A stretch of DNA of 64,000 nucleotides from Flaccisagitta enflata (GCA_965153355.1 OZ231127.1:3472001-3536000), one strand, 5' to 3'. Shown: positions 1 through 40,612, numbered from the stretch's first letter. The notes: a model not told the origin generated them from the letters alone. Made by a program: numbers and translations.

Positions 1-71
1 ACATATACTCTCCATCTCAAACCATTCACTTTTGACCGATGGGCAGAAGGACAATGGCAGGTAACTTACAT

Positions 72-117
<46 letters not shown>

Positions 118-118
118 T
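72..118. repeat. (CAGA)n microsatellite within a short direct duplication
   Basis: About 11 CAGA units. Flanking sequence on both sides repeats (TATACTCTGCATCTCAAACC and CACTTCTGACCGGTGGGCAG versions at 5-60 and 120-178), so the array lies between two about 55-bp direct repeats. Confidence 0.8.
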
Positions 119-252
119 TATACTCTGCATCTCAAACCATTCACTTCTGACCGGTGGGCAGAAGGACAATTGCAGGTCCCTTACTAATAAAGTACGCACT
201 ATGTAAGGTAAAAGACATACAGACATATACTCTGTATCACTGGCTGGAAAAA

Positions 253-360
253 AACATGGTCAAGTTGGTCAATAGGTGCGCCGGGTGGATCGTCAAGGGT
301 TAACGTGACGGACAGATCCACAGACCAACAGACCAACTGGCAGTTATAGAGGTGCGTTGA
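253..360 (+). mobile_element. Family B element, decayed
   Basis: AATAGGTGCGCCGGGTGGAT, then CCAACAGACCAACTGG and TTATAGAGGTGCG. Confidence 0.55.
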
Positions 361-904
361 AAAAGGCGTTGAAAAAAGTGTAAAATATGTGTGAAAAGGA
401 AAGTGGGCGTGACGGATAGACAAAGCTTAGGAAGAATAAAGGAGCCGATGAGTGTTGAACCAATGAGGAAGAGGAAGAGGAAGAGGAGCGCTTTAAAAGC
501 TGAACCAATGAGACACACGTGGGTTTAAGCTTAACCTAAGGGAGCTTAACGACCTAAGCTTCAACTTACGTCACAAAAGGCCGTCTGAGGATTCACACGA
601 TCTTTAGTTTAGGTCTTTCAGTCAACTTACGTCAACGAAGGCCGTCTGAGGAATGAGGATTCACACGATCTTTAGTTTAGGTCTTTCAGTCAACGGATTC
701 AAGTAATCTTATAGTCTCTTTGTAAACGATGTAACGGTGCAGTGGCACTACGTTTTGGAGATAAGAGTTGACAGTGAACAAACAAACAATTTCTGTTCAC
801 CATATACCCAATGCTCCTAATAATTGTTGTCAATTGATCTGTTCAACAATTATTGCACCCGAATCAATGCCATCAAAATCGTTTTGCCAATTTATTCATA
901 GAAG
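361..904. other. Unassigned sequence with a tandem duplication
   Basis: TCAACTTACGTCA, GGCCGTCTGAGGA and CACACGATCTTTAGTTTAGG occur twice (565-625, 620-690). No coding exon recognised. Confidence 0.6.
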
Positions 905-970
905 TTGATTACAATCATATTTAATGAATTCATAAGTATTTATTTGAAGGTTGACTTTCCCCAGTTTCCA

Positions 971-1018
971 AAATTTTCCAGGCCACGAGGGATGACACAT
1001 GCATCACATTCAAGTGCC
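971..1018 (+). pseudogene. Partial duplicate of the lectin terminal exon start
   Basis: TTTTCCAG followed by about 30 bases nearly identical to the start of the exon at 1063 (ATRDDTCITF versus ATTDDTCMTL). Similarity then stops and a stop codon follows. It looks like a local duplication of acceptor plus exon start and is probably non-functional. Confidence 0.6.
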
Positions 1019-1062
1019 ATTATTGAACTTGTCCTTGTCCCTTGTCCTTTGTCCTTTTCCAG

Positions 1063-1176
1063 GCCACGACGGATGACACATGCATGACATTGGATTCCAA
1101 AGACAATTACCATTGGTTCTCTTCCGACTGCAATAATCTCAAGAATTTCATTTGCGAATTTGATTTAAAACGTTGA
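1063..1176 (+). CDS. Terminal exon of a C-type lectin domain protein
   Basis: After a TTTTCCAG acceptor the sequence reads 37 codons to a TGA. The peptide contains DTCMTLDSKDNYHWFSSDCN and then NFICEFDLKR. This is the C-terminal half of a C-type lectin fold: a Cys, a WFSSDC strand and the closing FICEF cysteine. The protein would be a secreted or surface glycan-binding lectin; earlier exons lie left of the window. No AATAAA follows closely. A partial copy of the acceptor and exon start lies just upstream. The gene is on the strand opposite the ADGRV1-like gene. The fold assignment rests on the cysteine/tryptophan pattern only. Confidence 0.75.
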   Translation, partial: ATTDDTCMTLDSKDNYHWFSSDCNNLKNFICEFDLKR

Positions 1177-1429
1177 TAGAACTCAGAGAAACTGAAAAAG
1201 TGAAAAAAAAATATTCGTGACTGTTTTGTATGTATGTTTCTTTAATCATTTGCTGTTATCGGAGAAATACGTGACAAGCTTAGAATGGATGTAGCTGTTT
1301 TTTTTTGTTTTTTTTTTTTTTGTTTAGCTGTCTGTCTGTCTGTCCTACATTTTGTTTGTATGTTTATTCATCTGCATGTATACCTGTCTGGAATTGATAT
1401 TTCTCTCCCTTCACCTTGTTTGCTTCTCT

Positions 1430-1552
1430 GACTCTGTCTGTTTCTGTCTGTCTATCTGTTTCTGTCTGTCTGTCTGTCTTTCTGTCTTTCTGTCTCTCTG
1501 TATCAGTCTCTGTCTCTGTCTCTCTCTATCTGTCTCTCTCTGTCTCTCTCTA

Positions 1553-1628
<76 letters not shown>
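1430..1628. repeat. TGTC/TCTC and (TC)n microsatellite
   Basis: Interrupted TGTC/TCTC units grade into pure (TC)n from about 1556. All long Leu/Ser frames here are repeat artefacts. Confidence 0.95.
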
Positions 1629-1633
<5 letters not shown>

Positions 1634-1985
1634 GTTTCTCATTTCGCCCCCAGCCTGCGAGCGTAATCGTCCATTATTTGTCACTGTCTTTTCCATGATA
1701 CGATTCCTGCGGTGAAGACAATTTTTTTCCCCTAAAGTGGAAAGAATTGCAGTGGCCGCTTTGGGCTCTCTCTTTCTCTCCTGAAAAAAAAAAATCAAAA
1801 TCGAAAATTTCTCTGAGTTTTATGCTTCATATTCTCGTTTCGTTCAAAACCTTCAAGTCTTTGTTGTTAGTCGCGGGCTCACTACTTTTAATGAGGCTTT
1901 GTTCGGCTGTTGGTCCGTCCGTCCGTTCGTCCATCCGTCCGTGGATCTGTGGATCCGTCCATGATGGTCGAGTCGAAAAGATGTA

Positions 1986-2250
<265 letters not shown>

Positions 2251-2627
2251 TGCCTTTGTATGTGGGGGCAGGTCTGAGAGAGGATGTGGAACTGGAAGGG
2301 TGTTGTACGCTCTTGCCCACCTGTCCGCGACGAAATTGTGACTCCGCGTTACTTGTTCTCCCCTCATGACATTGTGTATGTACTCATCATCCGTCAGTCA
2401 CTTTATCGGTAAAACCTCTTTTTTTTTTTTGTTTTGGTTACCTACAAATGCCTCGTACAACGCTGCCCCTGCCCATGAGCAGGCGCCTGAGCTGAGGCAC
2501 TTTCCATGTATGGTCTTTTCCATAATCAGCATTTTTGTTGCCGAATTTTCGACCTTCTTTGATATCATTGAAAGCGTCATGCTCATGGGTTTTTTTCCAA
2601 GTTTCCTTTTTTTTTAGAATTGATAAA

Positions 2628-2961
2628 AACAAGGCCGGATACACGGCTACCCTAGTCGCGTGCGGGTGGGTACTGGGTTGGAGCAGTGCTGGAGAAGGTA
2701 ACAAGAGCATTTGGGAAGGAGCAGTACGCTAAATAGTCGCAAAAGCATTACATGGTTAGCGGTACCCGTTGCCCTTTCATGATTAAGGGTTTTGTTATTA
2801 CTCATTGTTACTGGGCACTTGAGCATTTGGGCAGGAGCAGTATGCTCAAAAAGCTCAAAACGCCGAGAAAGTGAAACGAGGACCGACCGACCAACCAACC
2901 GACCAACCAACCGACCAACGGACCGACATAGCGGGGTGTTGAGTCGCGTAGCACGCGACTA
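2628..2961 (+). mobile_element. Family A element
   Basis: Starts CAAGGCCGGATACACGGC, 5' motif AGTCGCGTGC, GGGTGGG box, CCGA/CCAA tract, 3' hairpin AGTCGCGTAGCACGCGACT before AAAAA. Confidence 0.8.
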
Positions 2962-3305
2962 AAAAGAAAAAAAAAAAGAAATTGCATGATCAATTATGTA
3001 TCATCTATTGTATGTTCCGTGTTTGGCCTCAATATATTCATGTTTTTCCCTTCGCGATTTATTCTCTTTTTCTTTCCTTAACTTGAGGTGAGGCTGTGAG
3101 AAAGTTTTAGATTGAGGTCAAATTACTTTCTTATAGATTCCATTTTGGTGGTGTACTTTGTTTCTTCGTTGTTAATGTTGGGCAAATGATAAAAATGATG
3201 GCAATGTTTTTGAACAAAAACTTTTTTGAACGCGAAATTTCATACAGAATATATACACTTTATTGATGAGTTTCTTGTGAGTTTCGCTGCCCCACCCAAA
3301 GATAG

Positions 3306-32268
<28,963 letters not shown>

Positions 32269-32274
32269 CTGGAT

Positions 32275-32668
32275 AAAAGAATGAATAAATGAATGAATGA
32301 ATGAATGAATGAATGATAAAATGAGTAATTGTACAAACGAATAGAATAATGAATGAATGAATGAATGAATGAGTAATTGAATGAATGAATAGAATATTTA
32401 ATGAATAAATGAATGAATAAATGAATGAAGGCATGAATGAATGAATGAATTAATGAATGAATGAATGAATGAATGAATGAATGAATGAATGAATGAATGA
32501 ATGAATGAATGAATGAATGAATGAATGAATGAATGAATGAATAAATGAAAGAATGAATGAATGAATAAATGAATAAATGAATGAATGAATGAATGAATGA
32601 ATGAATGAATGAATGAATGAATGAATGAATGAATGAATAAATGAATGAATGAATGAATGAATAAATGA
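32275..32668. repeat. (TGAA)n microsatellite at a splice acceptor
   Basis: About 390 bp beginning 12 nt upstream (in gene sense) of the acceptor of the 32061-32268 exon. Confidence 0.97.
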
Positions 32669-32810
32669 AGCACAATTTGAGCGTGGGTGGGATGGGATGG
32701 GATGACCAAGCATGCAGATAATGAAAGAGTTTGGGATGGGATGGGAAGAGCTGGTGGATGGAGAAATTTAGATTCGGATTTCCTTTTCTTTTTTTTTCTT
32801 CCTCCATTTT

Positions 32811-32988
32811 TAGTTGCGGACACGCAACTCTATAAGAGGCTTTGTCCGTCCGTCCGTCTGTCCATCCGTTGGTCCGTTGGTCTGTTGGTTCGTTGGTCAG
32901 TCGGAGAGCATAAGTCGAAAAGTGTGAAAACACGCATTTCCGCTCCTGCCCACCCGTCCGCAACTGGTGGCCGTGTATCCGGCCTTGT
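32811..32988 (-). mobile_element. Family C element
   Basis: AGTTGCGGACACGCAACTC at left, (CCGT) tract, CCCACCCGTCCGCAACTGG and GGCCTTG at right. Confidence 0.8.
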
Positions 32989-33214
32989 TTTGTGGTTTCT
33001 TGTTTCACCACTTAATTTTTTTCCATTATTCCCAACATGAAAATCCATACAATATATTTTCTGCTGGAAGTCTCCAGCTTGGCCGTCCTAGCAATTTCCA
33101 CATAACATACAGCCTGTCATTCAACTGATTGTTGCCCAAAATATGCACAACTGTTGTACTGATGTATGGACTAGGGCATACTTTTAGTGGAGCGTGATCC
33201 AACTGTCAAACAAA

Positions 33215-33350
33215 ATGAGGCGTTTTTCATTGATTGCAAGTTTTGTGGCAATTATGTCGGTGGCAAAAGTATGTCTCTTAACGGGAAAAGCTGGTCAAGT
33301 TGCTGAAACAACTTCTTGCAACAATGTTGCGATGAACCAACCCAACAAAG
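33215..33350 (+). CDS. Discoidin-like gene 1, exon 1 (signal peptide)
   Basis: ATG at 33215, hydrophobic N-terminus, then ETTSCNNVAMNQPNK; donor AAAG|GTAATT, phase 1. The symmetric phase would let the module be shuffled. Confidence 0.7.
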
Positions 33351-36300
33351 GTAATTATTTTTAAGTGACAAGCACCTGACTCTAAAAGTCAGTCAAAAAG
33401 TCAGTTGGATGGTCAAATTGTCCGCAAATATAGTTTTTTTTTAATCAATGCCCATGTCCAAAAAACCACACTGAGCCTCCGCGCTACTGCCTCTGCCCAT
33501 TCTGCAATTTCTGGGCTACGAGCTTGTCGATTTATTGGATATGCATATGCGGGTTCAAAGAAATCCTATTCATTATCATTTTAAAACCATATAATTTCAA
33601 AACCATTTGTCACCAGGAGTTCATTCTCTGCAAAATTGGATGTCGCAAACTCAAGGTACAAGCAATCTTTTTTTTCTTTTTAGTCAATTCATTGACTTTA
33701 CGTTGCCATCTAACCTCATTCTGATCAAATCAGTGGGAATTTCAAGACCGGTAGATATCCAAGGGAGCGCCCCAGGAGCAAGCTCTTATTGGTCCAGCTG
33801 TCCTCCTCGGCGTGCCTTACTTGATGTCAAGAAACCGACGGCATTCTGGACGAGTGGAACAGGTGGATTCCCCGCTATGATCTGGACTTGTTGGAAGACT
33901 CCGAAGATTCTGACCAAGCTTGGATTCTCAACATGGTCGCATTGCAAAGCGTGTAAGAAAAGAATTTTCAGAATCGACGCAGAATGATTCTTTACTGGTA
34001 TCAAATAAAGATCTTCAAAATGGCACTGGTTTGGGCACATGATTTGACCGACCGTGTCGGTCGGTCGGTCACGCCACATTTTTGCATTGTGAGCGGATTT
34101 TGCATCGCAGTTTTTTTTTTTCACGCTATTCTGAAAAAGCAATTGAGGAGGGACTGGACGGATGGATGGATGAACGATTGGCCGTGTGAGTGCCTGAAAG
34201 TCGTGTTTCAGCCAGTTCTAGGTTGTACAGTGGGTGGCATGCTAATGGTAAAAATCTTTTCCATAGCGAAATCACTTCCATTAACAATCTAGGAAAGATT
34301 TCTATGGCCAAATCTCTTCACATCATGAATCTCTCAGCTGTAGGAGATAAAATGATGTAGACAATGATTCGTTATCGCTGTTAGGCTATTGCTTGACTTG
34401 ACTCAGTTGGAAGGGGGAGCTCACAGGATTATGTTGTGGAAATGAAATGATCTTGTTTATAGGATGCAACAATAGCGCAGGTGATATAATAAGATTACGT
34501 AAAGGACGCTTAGTTAATATCTGCACGCTACTCATCAATGATTCGTTATGGCTGTCGGGTCGTCTGTAGACTCGCGATTCCGTCTGTAGACTCGCGATTC
34601 CGTCTGTAGACGCGCGATTCCGTCTGTAGACTCGCGATTCCATCTGTAGACTCGCGATTCTGTCTGTAGACTCGCGATTCCGCCTGTAGACTCGCGATTC
34701 TGTCTGTAGACTCGCAATTCCGTCTGTAGACTCGCGATTCCGTCTGTAGACTCGCGATTCTGTCTGTAGACTCGCGATTCCGCCTGTAGACTCGCGATTC
34801 TGTCTGTAGACTCGCAATTCCGTCTGTAGACTCGCAATTCCGTCTGTAGACTCGCAATTCCGTCTGTAGACTCGCAATTCTGTCTGTAGACTCGCAATTC
34901 TGTCTGTAGACTCGCAATTCCGTCTGTAGACTCGCGATTCCGTCTGTAGACTCGCGATTCCGTCTGTTGACTCGCCATTCCGTGTGTAGACTCGCGATTC
35001 CATCTGTAGACTCGCGATTCCATCTGTAGACTCGCGATTCCATCTGTAGACTCGCGATTTCGTCTGTAGACTCGCGATTCCGTCGGTAGACTCGCAATTC
35101 CGTCGGTAGACTCGCGATTCTGTCTGTAGACTCCCAATTCCATCTATACTCGCCATTCCATCTGTAGACTCGCGATTCTATCTGTAGACTCGCGATTTCA
35201 TCTGTAGACTCGCAATTCCATCTGTAGACTCGCGATTCCATCTGTAGACTCGCAATTCCGTCTGTAGACTCGCGATTCCGACTGTAGACTTGCGATTCCG
35301 ACTGTAGACTCGCGATTCCGACTGAAGACTTGCAATTCCGTCTGTAGACTCAAGATTCCGTCTGTAGACTCGCGATTCCGACTGTAGACTCGCGATTCTG
35401 TCTGTAGACTCGCGATTCCGTCTGTAGACTCGCGATTCCGTCTGTAGACTTGCGATTCTGTCTGTAGACTCGCGATTCCGTCTGTAGACTCACAATTCCG
35501 TCTGTAGACTCGCAATTCTGTCTGTAGACTCGCCATTCTGTCTGTAGACTCGCGATTCCATCTGTAGACTTGGGATTCCGTCTGTAGACTTGCTATTCCG
35601 TCTGTAGACTCGCCATTCCGTCTGTAGAATCGTCATTCTGTCTGTAGGCTCGCCATTCTGTCTTTAGACTCGCCATTCCGTCTGTAGACTCGCAATTCCG
35701 TCTGTAGACTCGCAATTCCGTCTGTAGACTCGCGATTCCGTCTGTAGACTCGCAATTCCGTCTGTAGACTCGCGATTCCGTCTGTAGACTCGCAATTCCG
35801 TCTGTAGACTCGCAATTCCGTCTGTAGACTCGCAATTCCGTCTGTAGACTCGCGATTCCGTCTGTAGACTCGCGATTCCGTCTGTAGACTCGCGATTCTG
35901 TCTGTAGACTCGGGATTCCGTCCATAGACTCGGGATTCCGCCCGTAGACTCGCGATTCCGCCCGTAGACTCGCAATTCCATCTGATGATTCACAATTCCG
36001 TCTGACTCGCGATTTCGTCTGTTGACTCCTGACTGTCTGTTAACTCCTGATTCCTTCTGTTAACTCCTGATTTTTTCTGTTAACTTATGATTCCGTTTGC
36101 TTAATAACAATTTTGTCCGTTTAATCTCGAATTTGATGCTTTAATCCATTTCTGTCTGTTCACTTGCACTTCGCGATTCTATCTGTTCAATCTCGATTCT
36201 GTCTATTGATTCTTTTCCTTCTTACACTCCCTGGCTCACTAACTCACTTTGCTCACCCCCTCAATCTCTCATAAGATGATTAATATTAATGAATAATTGA

Positions 36301-36844
36301 AAATGTGTTCACGATTTTAAGGCGACGCGACACCTGGGATTAACCGCGAATATAAGCAATAGCCCAACTGCCATAGCGAATCATTATCTACGTCATTTTA
36401 TCTCCTATAGCTGAGAGATTCATGATAAGAAAAGATTCGGCTATAGAATTCTTTTCTAGATAGAAAAGATTCCTTCATAGAAATGATTTCGTTGTAGAAA
36501 TGATTTCTACCATCAGCATGGCGCCCACTGTGTATTTGGTCTCAAATTCTTCTCACACACATGCAATTATAGGCTACCAGCGGAGCCCAAAAAGCTTCAC
36601 CATCATGGGATCAAATGATGGGCGGACCAACGCCAAATGGACATCCTTACTTCACGTTGGCAATTCTGGATTTTCACAAAACCCTCAGTTCAAGTCTTGG
36701 GTGATCCCAACTCACACTCAGCGACAGTTTCTGTGTTACGGAATTCGGATTGAATCTATCATGAGCCAAGTAGAGGGAGCTGATTTGAAGGATCACCCAG
36801 TTGTGTCAAGGATGATGATGTGGGAAAGAGTAAAGTACTTTTAG
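33215..36844 (+). CDS. Secreted discoidin-like (galactose-binding fold) protein, four exons
   Basis: Exons 33215-33350, 33617-33655, 33734-33952 and 36573-36844 have GT-AG borders and all introns are phase 1. They give 221 residues plus stop. The start is MRRFSLIASFVAIMSVAKV, a probable signal peptide. A 13-codon mini-exon (VHSLQNWMSQTQ) follows. Exon 3 has PGASSYWSSCPPRR, KKPTAFWTSGTG and PAMIWTCWKTPKILTKLGFS; exon 4 has KSFTIMGSNDG, WTSLLHVGNSGFS and FLCYGIRIES. This order (W-x-x, 'K-F-x-I-x-G-S-N-D', 'W-x-x-L', final strand) matches an F5/8 type C or discoidin-like beta sandwich, a secreted ligand-binding module. A paralogue lies at 61302. Intron 3 holds a minisatellite-filled transposon. 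The fold call is moderate; the gene model is strong because of the paralogue. Confidence 0.78.
33617..33655 (+). CDS. Discoidin-like gene 1, 39-nt mini-exon 2
   Basis: Between ACCAG and CAAG|GTACAA; encodes VHSLQNWMSQTQ. The paralogue has an equal 39-nt mini-exon at 61540 with L-x-N-W and T-Q conserved. Confidence 0.7.
33734..33952 (+). CDS. Discoidin-like gene 1, exon 3
   Basis: 219 nt, phase 1 both ends, acceptor AAATCAG, donor GCGT|GTAAGA. Residue pattern shared with 63363-63587 along its whole length. Confidence 0.8.
34228..36530. mobile_element. TIR element carrying a 20-bp minisatellite, in intron 3 of discoidin-like gene 1
   Basis: Left end CAGTGGGTGGCATGCTAATG and right end (reverse complement) CAGTGGGCGCCATGCTGATG start imperfect inverted repeats of about 165-177 bp (34228-34394 and 36354-36530). 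Both are flanked by TGTA (34224-34227, 36531-36534), a candidate 4-bp target duplication. No transposase ORF, so non-autonomous. The core is a 1.4-kb tandem array. Confidence 0.85.
34558..36000. repeat. 20-bp minisatellite, about 70 units
   Basis: Unit CGTCTGTAGACTCGCGATTC, with C/T and A/G variants and decay after 35990. Because 20 is not a multiple of 3, every frame on the minus strand stays open and shows a false 20-residue repeat (ESTDGIASLQTE-type); this is not a protein. Confidence 0.95.
36573..36844 (+). CDS. Discoidin-like gene 1, terminal exon 4
   Basis: Acceptor ATTATAG, reads to TAG at 36844. Encodes the second half of the fold. Its acceptor lies 39 bp after the end of the 2.3-kb transposon in intron 3. 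Confidence 0.78.
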
Positions 36845-36956
36845 ATGCATTCTCGCATCTCTGAGAAAGTGTTTGTCAGTTGGTCGGCCAGTTGGTCTGC
36901 CTATCCATCCATTGCACTTCTAAAAAAACACATCTCTGGCCTTCCAAAACAAAAAT

Positions 36957-37112
36957 AAACAAGGACGAAAGTACACGCGGGTGGGCAGGGGTACTGATAA
37001 GAAAGGCTTCCCAGGTATTTGGGCAGGAGCAGTGACGCAAAAACACTTAAAACAGGCCGTAAAAGTCCAAAACGCATGTGTTACAGAATGACGGACAGAT
37101 GGACCAACCAAC
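36957..37112 (+). mobile_element. Family A remnant
   Basis: CAAGGACGAAAGTACACG, GGGTGGGCAGGGG, GGGCAGGAGCAGTGACGC and a ACCAACC tract; the 3' end continues after the B element as GAGCCACATGCACGTGACT (37260-37278), so B probably inserted into A. Confidence 0.6.
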
Positions 37113-37115
37113 CAA

Positions 37116-37242
37116 CAAGGCCAAGTAGGCCAATAAGGTGCGACGTGTGGATCGTCGAACGAATGCGTTACCCCACAGACCAACCGACCGACCAACCGAC
37201 CAACCAACGGACAGAGCCAGTTATAGAGGTGCTTTGTCGCAC
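37116..37242 (+). mobile_element. Family B element
   Basis: CAAGGCCAAGTAGGCC, GGTGCGAC, CCGACC tract, GAGGTGCTTTGTCGCACCT. Abuts a family A remnant at 36957-37112. Confidence 0.8.
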
Positions 37243-37479
37243 CTAATAAAGTGGGTTATAGAGCCACATGCACGTGACTTTAGAGACGCACCTCTCTGTT
37301 GGTTGATGAAACAGAAATAAGATATATTCTTGAATATTATCAAATAAAGTAATGTCGAGATGATTTCATTCTAGGCCAATCCATGGTCTTTATGTTGAAC
37401 AGTTAAGAACCAGGAGCCCGAGAGAGGGTTTATTTAAGGCTTGAGAGGGGTGATTTTGGGTTTATCAGGTCGCCCAAGG

Positions 37480-38185
37480 GCAATTTATGGTCAGCGACAC
37501 TCGTTACCCTGCTTTGCATGATTGTGAATAAAAGTTTAACAGGTCGTCCAAGGGCAATTTATGGTCAGCGACACTTGTTACCCTGCTTAGCATGATTGTG
37601 AATTGAAGTTTGAGAAAGGAGGGCAGCAGTCTTGAAGGGAGTGAAGTCCTGTAGAACACAGGGGGACATTCCTTTGTCCGTTCGTCTATCTATCAATCAG
37701 CCCGTTTATTGTAGAGATGGCTCATTTGAAGTCTACGCGTGCCAATTGGAGGCATCATTAGGCTAGTTTGAGGCCTGTAAAAAACAAATTTGTGGCCTGC
37801 GAGGGCTGATTTAAAGCCTAAGAGGGCATCAGTAGGCTAGTTTGAAACCTGTAAAAAACAAATTTGTGGCCTGCGAGGGCTGATTTAAAGCCTAAGAGGG
37901 CTGTTTGGAGGCCTTGGAGGACAGATTTCAGGTCTCACATGACACTTAAGCGACCTGCTTTTTTTTCCACAGTTCGGTTCAAAATCAGAGATGCGAAAGG
38001 GCAGATCTTAAGCCGGAATGAGCAGAGGGCAGATTTCAGGCCTGAAAGAGCAGATTTCAGGCATGTGAGGTCTGATGGGGAGGGAGGGCTGCATAAAAAC
38101 AAACAGATGGAGAGACAGATTGTTGGAAGGAAGACGGTCTGTGTTCTTAAGGATTTAGTCCCATTTGGGGCCGCTACCCAAAAGG
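37480..38185 (+). mobile_element. Family D element with GAGGGC repeats
   Basis: GGTCAGCGACACTCGTTACC occurs twice (about 37490 and 37563), GTCCTGTAGAACACAGG, a core of AAGCCTAAGAGGGC-type units, TTTGGGGCCGCTACCC at right. Confidence 0.65.
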
Positions 38186-38364
38186 GTTGATTTCATGCCC
38201 AGTTAAGAGAGCAAATTTCAGTTCTTTAAGGGTTTTTTTTTTCAGACCAGAGATGGCTGAATAAAAGCCTAGGCCTTGGCCTTGGATGGCTGATTACAGG
38301 CTTAGGAATAAGAGGGCTCAATTCAGGCCTAAGAGGGCAAATATCAGGCCTGAGAGGGCCTTTA

Positions 38365-39535
38365 GGGGTGGTTTCATGACAGATCACCCAAACTGAAAAC
38401 CCTAATAAAATAGAATTTGCTCTTTTTTGGTGTAAAGGTAGCCCTTGGGGAGATATTCAAGAATCCCGAAGATTTTCGCTCTCGGACCCATATTTTGGGT
38501 TTTAGGGGGGCTTGAAATTTTGGGCCCCCCGGGTACCCCCAGAACTTTGAATAGCTATATCTCAGCTATTTTTTATAGTAAAAGGACAATCTTGGTGTCA
38601 ATCTTCTTGTATTAACCCAAAGAATCTATTGGGAAAAAAATTTGAACAAAAAAAAATCATTTTGGGGTTTTTACCCCTAGGGGTAGTACCCCGGGGTACC
38701 CCAGGGTACCTAGTACGTAGAAATTTTGAAAAAAAAAGTTAGAAAAATATTCTTCTATGTTTGTAGTTTCATATTCAAGAATAAAAAAAATGGTACCTCT
38801 GCACCTTAATACCAAAAAAAAATAATAAAAATAAGTGGTAAGGCCCATTTTTCAGTATTTAAATCGATGGTTTTTGGAAAAATGCTCAAAAATGAGCCTT
38901 ACCACTCATTTTTGTTATTTTTTTTTGGTAGTAAGGTGCTGAGGTACCATTTTTTTAGTCGCATGCTACGCGACTCTACAACCCGCTTTGTCGGTCCGTC
39001 CGTCCGTCCGTCGGTCCATCGGTCCGTCACACTTTACTTTTTTTTTTTTTTTGCGGTCTTTGGCCTCACCGCTCCTGCCCAAATGATTTAGTGACCTCAA
39101 ATACAGCCCCTGCCCACCCGCACGCGACTGGGGTAGCCGTGTATCTGGCCTTGTTTATTCTTGCATATGAAACTACAAACATAGAAGAATATTTTTCTAA
39201 CTTTTTTTTCAAAATTTCTACGTACTAGTAGTACCCCCAAAATGACTATTTGGTTCAAATTTTTTTCCTAATAGATTCTTTGGGTTAATGCATGAAGATT
39301 GACACCAAGATTGTCCTTTTACTATAAAAAATGGCTGAGATATCGCTATTTAAACTTCTGGGGGTACTCGGGGGGCCCAAAATTTTGAACCCCCCTAAAA
39401 CCCAAAATATGGGTCCGAGAGCGAAAATCTTTGGGATTCTTGAATATCTCCCCAAGGGCTACCTTTACACCAAAAAAGAGCAAATTCTATTTTTTTTAGG
39501 GTTTTCAGTTTGGGTGATCTGTCATGAAACCACCC
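38365..39535. mobile_element. 1.17-kb palindromic element with TTA duplication
   Basis: Ends GGGGTGGTTTCATGACAG and inverse CTGTCATGAAACCACCC, flanked by TTA on both sides (38362-38364, 39536-39538). Arms contain CTCGGACCCATATTTTGGG and complement. A family A element interrupts the right arm. Confidence 0.85.
38959..39154 (-). mobile_element. Family A element inside a palindromic element
   Basis: Comparison with the opposite palindrome arm gives the empty site: the element runs from AGTCGCATGCTACGCGACT to GGCCTTG and sits in a T-run, with at most 2-3 T duplicated. Confidence 0.85.
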
Positions 39536-39538
39536 TTA

Positions 39539-40559
39539 GGGCTTCAGGGGGACGATGTATAAATGGACAGATGGAATGGATAGAAAGAATTTTGCCCCTG
39601 TCGTCTACAGGACACAGGCCTTGTAAGGCTGCTGCGTAAAAAGCAAAGTGTAATGGACAAATAGACAAATACTACCTAGGAAAAAGTCTATGTTCACCCA
39701 TAAGTAGTAATTCCTTTACTTTTAGTAAGGATAATTAAGAAAAATTGGTGAGATTCAAATACTACTGCGAAAGATCTATCATTTGGGACCAATCCCATTC
39801 TTGTGGCTTAAAGCGTTGACAGCGATTTAAAGATGACATGCCTTTTTTGAAAATGTAGAAAAATGAGAATCAAATCAGTTTTGGTAAGCGCTGTTGTCAA
39901 CAGAGAATTAAGTATTTGTCTTGGTACATTTTGTTTGTTATAATGGATATTTTTCATGCACTGGAATAAGATTTTCCCACTAAGTCCCAATGTCACTATT
40001 GTTGATAACCTTTGTCAAAATAAGCCATCTTGAATGAGAGGAATGAGTGATATCAACTGAGTGGGTGATAAAAAGCTACGGGAAAGTTTTTGTGACACAT
40101 CTTGTTAGAATTCATGTTGAGGCTTGGCAAATTGTTACAATGCCATAAGGAAAAAGCCATAATCTAGTCAGGACACCAAATGATGTTTCCAAGAAAAGAA
40201 GCACCTAACTTTGTTGACATTTTTGGCATAAATGCCCTGTTCCCTCAAGTGAACGTAGACTTTTTTCCTAGGTAGTAGTCGGATCGACCATCTTACAAAT
40301 TATCGGGTTATAATTACAAGGAGAATAGGGTTATGACCAAACTTTGAGAGACTTATAATGCATGACAAAAGCTAGCGAGCAGGCCAGCGATTTGAGTGTC
40401 TAAGGATCAATTAGGTTAAAGGACAACAGTAACAATCTTTCCCATGCGTTTTGAAACCCTAATCGGTACTGTTTTCAAATTCGGTCTTTTATTTTACTGG
40501 ATTTCTACGCGGGTTTTTATTAAGGGTTAAGGGTGGGGTTAGGGATAAGGTTGGCTTTG
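39539..40559. other. Intergenic sequence, no gene recognised
   Basis: ACCTAGGAAAAAGTCTA near 39675 is inverted near 40262 (TAGACTTTTTTCCTAGGTAG), so this may be an old TIR element of about 600 bp. Confidence 0.5.
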
Positions 40560-40612
40560 AGGGTGGTTTTAGGATTAGGGTTAGGGTTAGGGCAAGCGTT
40601 AGGGCTAGGTGA
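40560..40612. repeat. Short interstitial telomere-like repeat
   Basis: Two perfect TTAGGG units in a 100-bp region of GGTTAGGG variants; too short and degenerate to be a telomere. Confidence 0.6.

Noticed and set aside
34386-35993. Long overlapping minus-strand ORFs with a 20-residue repeat
   Set aside because: They arise from a stop-free 20-bp minisatellite open in all three frames; no start context, codon bias or unique domain.
34558-36000. Possible CRISPR-like array
   Set aside because: Units are contiguous with no spacers, in animal DNA.
40500-40612. Telomere or subtelomere
   Set aside because: Only a few TTAGGG units among degenerate variants, with genes on both sides.
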